A stretch of DNA of 64,000 bases from JACDCY01 sp964350145. Lineage in GTDB: Bacteria; Gemmatimonadota; Gemmatimonadetes; Gemmatimonadales; Gemmatimonadaceae. Positions 60,532-64,000 of this stretch are shown here, in pieces. The position numbers and the translations under genes are program-made. The stretch's first letter is position 1, and every line of letters begins with the position of its first letter. The DNA is taken from contig CAYGJL010000011.1 of assembly GCA_964350145.1 (NCBI GenBank), positions 1 to 64,000 on the forward strand. Direction: 5' to 3'. The notes beneath the pieces were generated by a model. That model was not told where the DNA came from. It was given only the letters and a program-made list of their open reading frames with translations, and ran no database searches.

Positions 60532-61677
60532 GTGAACATCCACGAATATCAGGCGAAGGAGATCTTCCGCTCCCACGGGGTGCCGATCCCCGAGGGCGAC
60601 ATTGCCACCACCCCCGAGCAAGCCGAGGCGCTGGCGAAGAAGTACGGGGGGACAGTGGTCGTAAAAGCGCAGGTGCACGCCGGCGGCCGCGGCAAGGCTG
60701 GGGGCGTGAAGCTCGCGAAGAATCCGCGGGAGGCGCGCGAGATCGCGGAGAAGATTCTCGCGCTGACGATCAAGGACCTTCCCGTGAAGAAGGTGCTGGT
60801 CACGCCCGCGGCCGACATCGCCACCGAGGCGTACGTCGGAGTGATCATTGACCGCGCGTCCAAGCGGGCGACGTTCATGGTGAGCCCGGCAGGCGGAATC
60901 GACATCGAGGAGGTCGCCGCCAAGACTCCGGAGAAGCTGCGCAAGCTCGCGGTGGACCCACGGTACGGGCTGCAGACCTACGAGGCGATGGAGCTGGGCT
61001 TCTTCCTGTACGACGACGTGAAGCAGGTCCGCGCGGCCGCCAGGATAATGCAGCAGCTGTATGCCGCGTTCGTCGCGAGCGGCGCGTCGCTGGCCGAGAT
61101 CAATCCGCTGGTGACGACTCCCGACGGCAAGGTGCTCGCGCTGGACGCCAAGATGGTGATTGACGACAACGAGCTGGATCGCAAGCCCGAGCTCGCCGCG
61201 CTGCGCGACGAGAGCGCGGAAGCGCCGAGCGAGGTCGAGGCGAGGAACGCGAACCTCACGTTCATCAAGCTCGACGGAAACGTGGGCTGTATCGTGAACG
61301 GCGCCGGGCTGGCCATGGCGACGATGGATCTCGTGAAATACTACGGCGGTGAGCCCGCGAACTTCCTCGACATCGGCGGCTCGTCCAATCCCGAGAAGGT
61401 CGTGGCCGCGCTGAAGATCATCACCGAGGATCCGAGCGTGAAGGCGATCTTGTTCAACATCTTCGGCGGCATCACCCGCACCGACGACGTGGCCAACGGC
61501 ATCGTGACTGCCACGAAGCAGGCGCCGCTCAAGGTTCCGATCGTGATCCGCCTCACCGGCACCAACGAGGAGATCGCGGTGAAGATCCTCGAGGACAACG
61601 GCTTTACCGCCCTCACGGACATGGACGAAGCGGTGCAGCGCGCCGTCGAGCTCGCGACGGGCAAGGAGGCCGCATGA
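60532..61677 (+). CDS. sucC: Succinyl-CoA synthetase beta subunit
   Basis: The nucleotide-binding subunit of the TCA enzyme that makes ATP or GTP from succinyl-CoA. The 381-aa protein starts NIHEYQAKEIFRSHGVPIPEG and has KAQVHAGGRGKAGGVKL (ATP grasp), NGAGLAMATMDLVKYYGG and FNIFGGITRTDDVANGI. I chose the GTG at 60532 over an upstream ATG because the protein family begins MNIHEYQ. It would use succinyl-CoA from KorAB. Stop overlaps sucD. Confidence 0.96.
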   Translation: MNIHEYQAKEIFRSHGVPIPEGDIATTPEQAEALAKKYGGTVVVKAQVHAGGRGKAGGVKLAKNPREAREIAEKILALTIKDLPVKKVLVTPAADIATEAYVGVIIDRASKRATFMVSPAGGIDIEEVAAKTPEKLRKLAVDPRYGLQTYEAMELGFFLYDDVKQVRAAARIMQQLYAAFVASGASLAEINPLVTTPDGKVLALDAKMVIDDNELDRKPELAALRDESAEAPSEVEARNANLTFIKLDGNVGCIVNGAGLAMATMDLVKYYGGEPANFLDIGGSSNPEKVVAALKIITEDPSVKAILFNIFGGITRTDDVANGIVTATKQAPLKVPIVIRLTGTNEEIAVKILEDNGFTALTDMDEAVQRAVELATGKEAA

Positions 61678-62543
61678 GCATCTTCGTCGACAGCGGCACC
61701 CGCCTGATCGTGCAGGGGATCACCGGCCGCGACGGCTCGTTCCACACCAGGCAAATGATGGAGTACGGCACGACGATCGTCGGCGGAGTCACGCCGGGGA
61801 AGGGCGGCCAGAAATTCGAGGGAACGGTTCCGATCTTCAACACCGTATCGGAAGCGGTGAAGGCGACCGGCGCGAACACGACGGTCATCTATGTGCCGCC
61901 GCCGTTCGCCGCCGACGCGATGATGGAAGCGGCTGACGCGGGCGTCTCGCTCATCGTGGCGATCACGGAAGGGGTTCCGGTGATGGACATGACGCGCGTG
62001 TACCCGTTCGTGCGCGAGCGTGGCGCGCGGCTGCTGGGACCCAACTGTCCGGGCCTCATCTCTCCCGGCAAATCGAAGGTCGGCATCATCCCCGGCCGCA
62101 TTTGCACGCCGGGGTCCATCGGGCTCGTCAGCAGATCAGGGACGCTCACGTATGAAGTCGTCTACCAGATGACCCGCGCCGGGCTCGGCCAGACGACGTG
62201 TGTCGGCATCGGCGGCGACCCGATCAACGGCACCAACTTCATCGACTGCCTGGCGGCGTTCGAGGCCGACGAGGACACGACCTCGGTCGTGATCATCGGC
62301 GAGATCGGCGGAACCGACGAGCAGGAGGCCGCGCGCTTCGTGAAGGAGAACATGACGAAGCCGGTCGTGGGCTTCATCGCCGGGCAGACCGCGCCTCCCG
62401 GGCGCCGCATGGGTCACGCGGGCGCAATCATCTCGGGCTCGGCCGGGACCGCTGCCGAGAAGATTCAGGCCTTTGAGGAGAATGGCATCGCCGTCGCGAA
62501 GAGGCCGATTGATGTGGTGGGGCTGTTGAAGGCGCGCATGTGA
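61674..62543 (+). CDS. sucD: Succinyl-CoA synthetase alpha subunit
   Basis: The CoA-binding, phospho-histidine subunit. The 289-aa protein has VQGITGRDGSFHTRQM, GGVTPGKGGQ, LLGPNCPGLISPGKSKVGI and the phosphorylated His248 in MGHAGAIISGSAGTA. ATG overlaps sucC (ATGA). A 147-nt hairpin-bearing spacer follows, a likely end of the transcript. Confidence 0.97.
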   Translation: MSIFVDSGTRLIVQGITGRDGSFHTRQMMEYGTTIVGGVTPGKGGQKFEGTVPIFNTVSEAVKATGANTTVIYVPPPFAADAMMEAADAGVSLIVAITEGVPVMDMTRVYPFVRERGARLLGPNCPGLISPGKSKVGIIPGRICTPGSIGLVSRSGTLTYEVVYQMTRAGLGQTTCVGIGGDPINGTNFIDCLAAFEADEDTTSVVIIGEIGGTDEQEAARFVKENMTKPVVGFIAGQTAPPGRRMGHAGAIISGSAGTAAEKIQAFEENGIAVAKRPIDVVGLLKARM

Positions 62544-62690
62544 GGGGTGACAAGTGACTTGTGACTAGTGACTAGTGACTAGTAACCGCGGCACTGCAAC
62601 AGCGGTTTGAGGGGTGACTAGTTTGTAAGCGATGCATCGCCGTTGCTTTTACTAGTCACTAGTCACTAGTCACCAGTCACTGTTCTTCAA
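62544..62690. repeat. sucD-ndk spacer: 33-nt inverted repeat of GTGACTA words
   Basis: Arms 62553-62585 and 62649-62681 are reverse complements with one mismatch in 33 nt. Each arm is a tandem array of the 7-nt word GTGACTA (or its complement). The 63-nt loop holds a second copy of GAGGGGTGAC (first at 62542 region) and a weaker GCAACAGCG/CGCCGTTGC pairing. It may act as a two-way stop signal between sucD and ndk, or as a mobile small hairpin element. No ORF. Confidence 0.85.
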
Positions 62691-63116
62691 ATGTCCAACC
62701 GCACGCTCACGATCATTAAACCAGATGCTTTTGGATCTGGCAAATCCGGCAAAATCATCGCCCACCTCGAGGCCGCGGGCTTCAAGGTCGTCGCCGCCCG
62801 CGTCATGCGGCTCACGGAGGCCACCGCCGGCGAGTTCTACGCCGTGCACCGCGAGCGGCCTTTCTACGGCTCGCTGGTCAAGTTCATGACCTCGGGCAGC
62901 TGCATGCCGATGGTCCTGGAGAAGGCCAACGCGGTCGCCGAGCTGCGGAAGGCGATCGGGGCCACCGACCCCGCCGAGGCCGAGCCAGGGACCGTCCGCA
63001 AGCTGTTCGCCGAGTCCAAGGAGCGGAACGCCATCCACGCCTCCGATTCGGACGAGAATGCCGAGCGGGAATCGCGCTTTTTCTTCGCCGAAAGCGAGTT
63101 GCTCGCAGCCCGCTAA
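62691..63116 (+). CDS. ndk: Nucleoside diphosphate kinase
   Basis: Transfers the gamma phosphate between nucleoside tri- and diphosphates through a phospho-His. The 141-aa protein has TLTIIKPDAF at the start, ERPFYGSLVKFMTSG and the active-site NAIHASDS with His116. ATG follows the repeat spacer. A short hairpin lies between its stop and yceD. Confidence 0.96.
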   Translation: MSNRTLTIIKPDAFGSGKSGKIIAHLEAAGFKVVAARVMRLTEATAGEFYAVHRERPFYGSLVKFMTSGSCMPMVLEKANAVAELRKAIGATDPAEAEPGTVRKLFAESKERNAIHASDSDENAERESRFFFAESELLAAR

Positions 63117-63136
63117 AGCCTTATGTTTCAAGGCTT
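63116..63136. other. Short hairpin between ndk and yceD
   Basis: AAGCCTT, 7-nt loop, AAGGCTT. The left arm begins at the last base of the ndk stop and the right arm touches the yceD ATG. It has no T-tract. It could hide the yceD ribosome-binding region or protect the ndk 3' end. Confidence 0.4.
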
Positions 63137-63661
63137 ATGCTGTCGTTCGACGTACGATCACTCACCTCGCGGGCGGAGCAGGTCGCGGGCACCCTGGAAC
63201 CGGATGATCCGATCTGGGAGGACGCCGATCAGCGCCCGTCCGGTCCAATCCGGGTTGAGGGACGTCTTTCGCCCGCCGGACAGTCGCGCTTTTATCTGAG
63301 TGGGCGGATGAACGGGAAGGTGGCGATGGAGTGTCGCCGCTGCCTCACCGGGGTGACCGAAGAAGTGAACGACGAGCTGCACGCCGTGTTCGCGCCGACC
63401 GGCGACACCGAGGTCGACGACCCTGACGTGTTCGAGTTCGACCCGCAGGCCCGAGAGCTGGATCTACGACCGGCGGTGCGCGAGAGTTGGCTGCTCGCCG
63501 TGCCCACGTTCGCGGAGTGCAGGGAAGACTGCAAGGGTCTGTGCCCCACGTGCGGCGCCGACCTGAACGAAGGCGAGTGCGGGTGCGAGCCCGCGCGTGA
63601 CTCGCGCTGGGATGCACTGAGAAAACCGGCAGGCCGGATGGCCGCGCCAGGCGACAACTGA
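63137..63661 (+). CDS. yceD: YceD/DUF177 family protein
   Basis: A 174-aa DUF177 protein; bacterial members are linked to 23S rRNA accumulation and are usually encoded just before rpmF, as here. The hallmarks are MECRRCLTGV (residues about 58-67) and a Cys-rich C-terminal region with CREDCKGLCPTCGADLN and ECGCEP, likely a metal site. The ATG at 63137 follows a small hairpin. rpmF begins 53 nt after the stop. Confidence 0.9.
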   Translation: MLSFDVRSLTSRAEQVAGTLEPDDPIWEDADQRPSGPIRVEGRLSPAGQSRFYLSGRMNGKVAMECRRCLTGVTEEVNDELHAVFAPTGDTEVDDPDVFEFDPQARELDLRPAVRESWLLAVPTFAECREDCKGLCPTCGADLNEGECGCEPARDSRWDALRKPAGRMAAPGDN

Positions 63662-63714
63662 CCGACATACCAAGTTCGGAGCCAGCGGCTTCCGACCAAC
63701 ACCGAGCATAAGAA

Positions 63715-63897
63715 ATGGCCGTTCCGAAAAGACGCACCTCCAAGCGGAAAAAGCGCGCGCGCAACACGCACAAGAAGGCCAAGCCGGTCGCCATCCAGGC
63801 GTGTCCGCGCTGCCAGGCAATGAGGCGCCCACACCACGTGTGCGAGGAGTGCGGTTACTACGACGGCGAGCAGCGGGTAGCGGCTAAGGAAGCCTGA
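63715..63897 (+). CDS. rpmF: 50S ribosomal protein L32
   Basis: A 60-aa ribosomal protein with the family start AVPKRRTSKRKKRARNTHKK and a zinc-binding C4 motif CPRCQ with CEECGYY. The presence of all four Cys makes it the zinc-containing form. The yceD-rpmF-plsX order is conserved in many bacteria. Confidence 0.96.
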   Translation: MAVPKRRTSKRKKRARNTHKKAKPVAIQACPRCQAMRRPHHVCEECGYYDGEQRVAAKEA

Positions 63898-63898
63898 G

Positions 63899-64000
63899 TT
63901 GGCCCGCATCGCGTTGGACGCCATGGGGGGAGATTTCGCTCCCCGGGCACCGTTGGCTGGCGCGCTCCAGGCTCTGCGGGAGAGCGATAGCAGCCTCGCC
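63899..64000 (+). CDS. plsX: Phosphate acyltransferase PlsX, N-terminal 34 residues (runs off the window)
   Basis: PlsX makes acyl-phosphate from acyl-ACP for phospholipid synthesis. The visible 34 residues have the N-terminal signature IALDAMGGDFAPRAPLAGAL. The TTG at 63899 follows the rpmF stop by one base and places the motif at the usual distance from the start. The 3' part is outside the window. Confidence 0.9.
   Translation, partial: MARIALDAMGGDFAPRAPLAGALQALRESDSSLA

Overview
The window is 64 kb of high-GC DNA from a Gram-negative bacterium, almost entirely coding and almost entirely on the + strand. The gene content and families (a short TonB-plug outer-membrane protein, MoaA/D/E, a fused KorA, an Rnf cluster containing a giant pyruvate:ferredoxin oxidoreductase, a full nuoA-N operon) fit a member of Gemmatimonadota or a related deep phylum. 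This placement is an inference from gene style, not a database match. A run of 10 Ns at 9420-9429 shows the sequence is a scaffold. No rRNA, tRNA, CRISPR array, prophage or insertion sequence is visible.

Layout. 1-9.3 kb: end of icd, pepA, a TonB-plug protein, then yicC-gmk-rpoZ-coaBC-udg-dnaB. 9.5-14.2 kb: radA-ispD-tsaC-ywlE-like phosphatase-aroE-comF. 14.2-17.9 kb: gap-pgk-tpiA-secG. 17.9-22.2 kb: carA, hup, moaD-moaE-moaA, mdh. 22.2-23.4 kb: one minus-strand lipoprotein hydrolase with its own promoter and a perfect 24-bp operator-like palindrome. 23.4-40.3 kb: a ferredoxin/Rnf energy cluster. 40.3-41.4 kb: a decayed stretch with a 5'-truncated GlcG/HbpS gene, and minus-strand dcd. 41.5-56.5 kb: nuoABCD-(ybjQ-like)-EFGHIJKLMN. 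56.5-64 kb: phosphohexomutase, short UPF0182 protein, carbamate kinase, sucCD, ndk, yceD, rpmF and the start of plsX.

The most distinctive region is the 17-kb ferredoxin/Rnf cluster. Its order is korA, korB, an unrecognised 327-aa gene, rnfB, a 1682-aa PFOR, rnfC, rnfD, an NhaD-type Na+/H+ antiporter, rnfG, rnfE, rnfA, a 47-aa Cys-rich membrane peptide, apbE and a Cys-rich zinc-ribbon-like gene. Junctions are mostly 4-nt overlaps (ATGA/GTGA), so it is probably one transcript. The gene set reads as a unit: two 2-oxoacid oxidoreductases make reduced ferredoxin, Rnf passes the electrons to NAD+ while pumping ions, NhaD interconverts Na+ and H+ gradients, ApbE flavinylates RnfD and RnfG, and the small Cys-rich protein sits where NqrM sits in nqr operons. 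The PFOR carries a C-terminal coiled coil, an Ala/Pro linker and an extra single-cluster ferredoxin domain that ordinary NifJ proteins lack.

A second theme is a set of long intergenic hairpins or short-word repeats (dnaB/radA, tpiA/secG, moaA/mdh, nuoE/nuoF, sucD/ndk) that interrupt otherwise tightly packed genes. Two of them share the same word in opposite orientation. A third is that coaBC has no ATG, GTG or TTG start and lies in frame directly behind the rpoZ stop codon.
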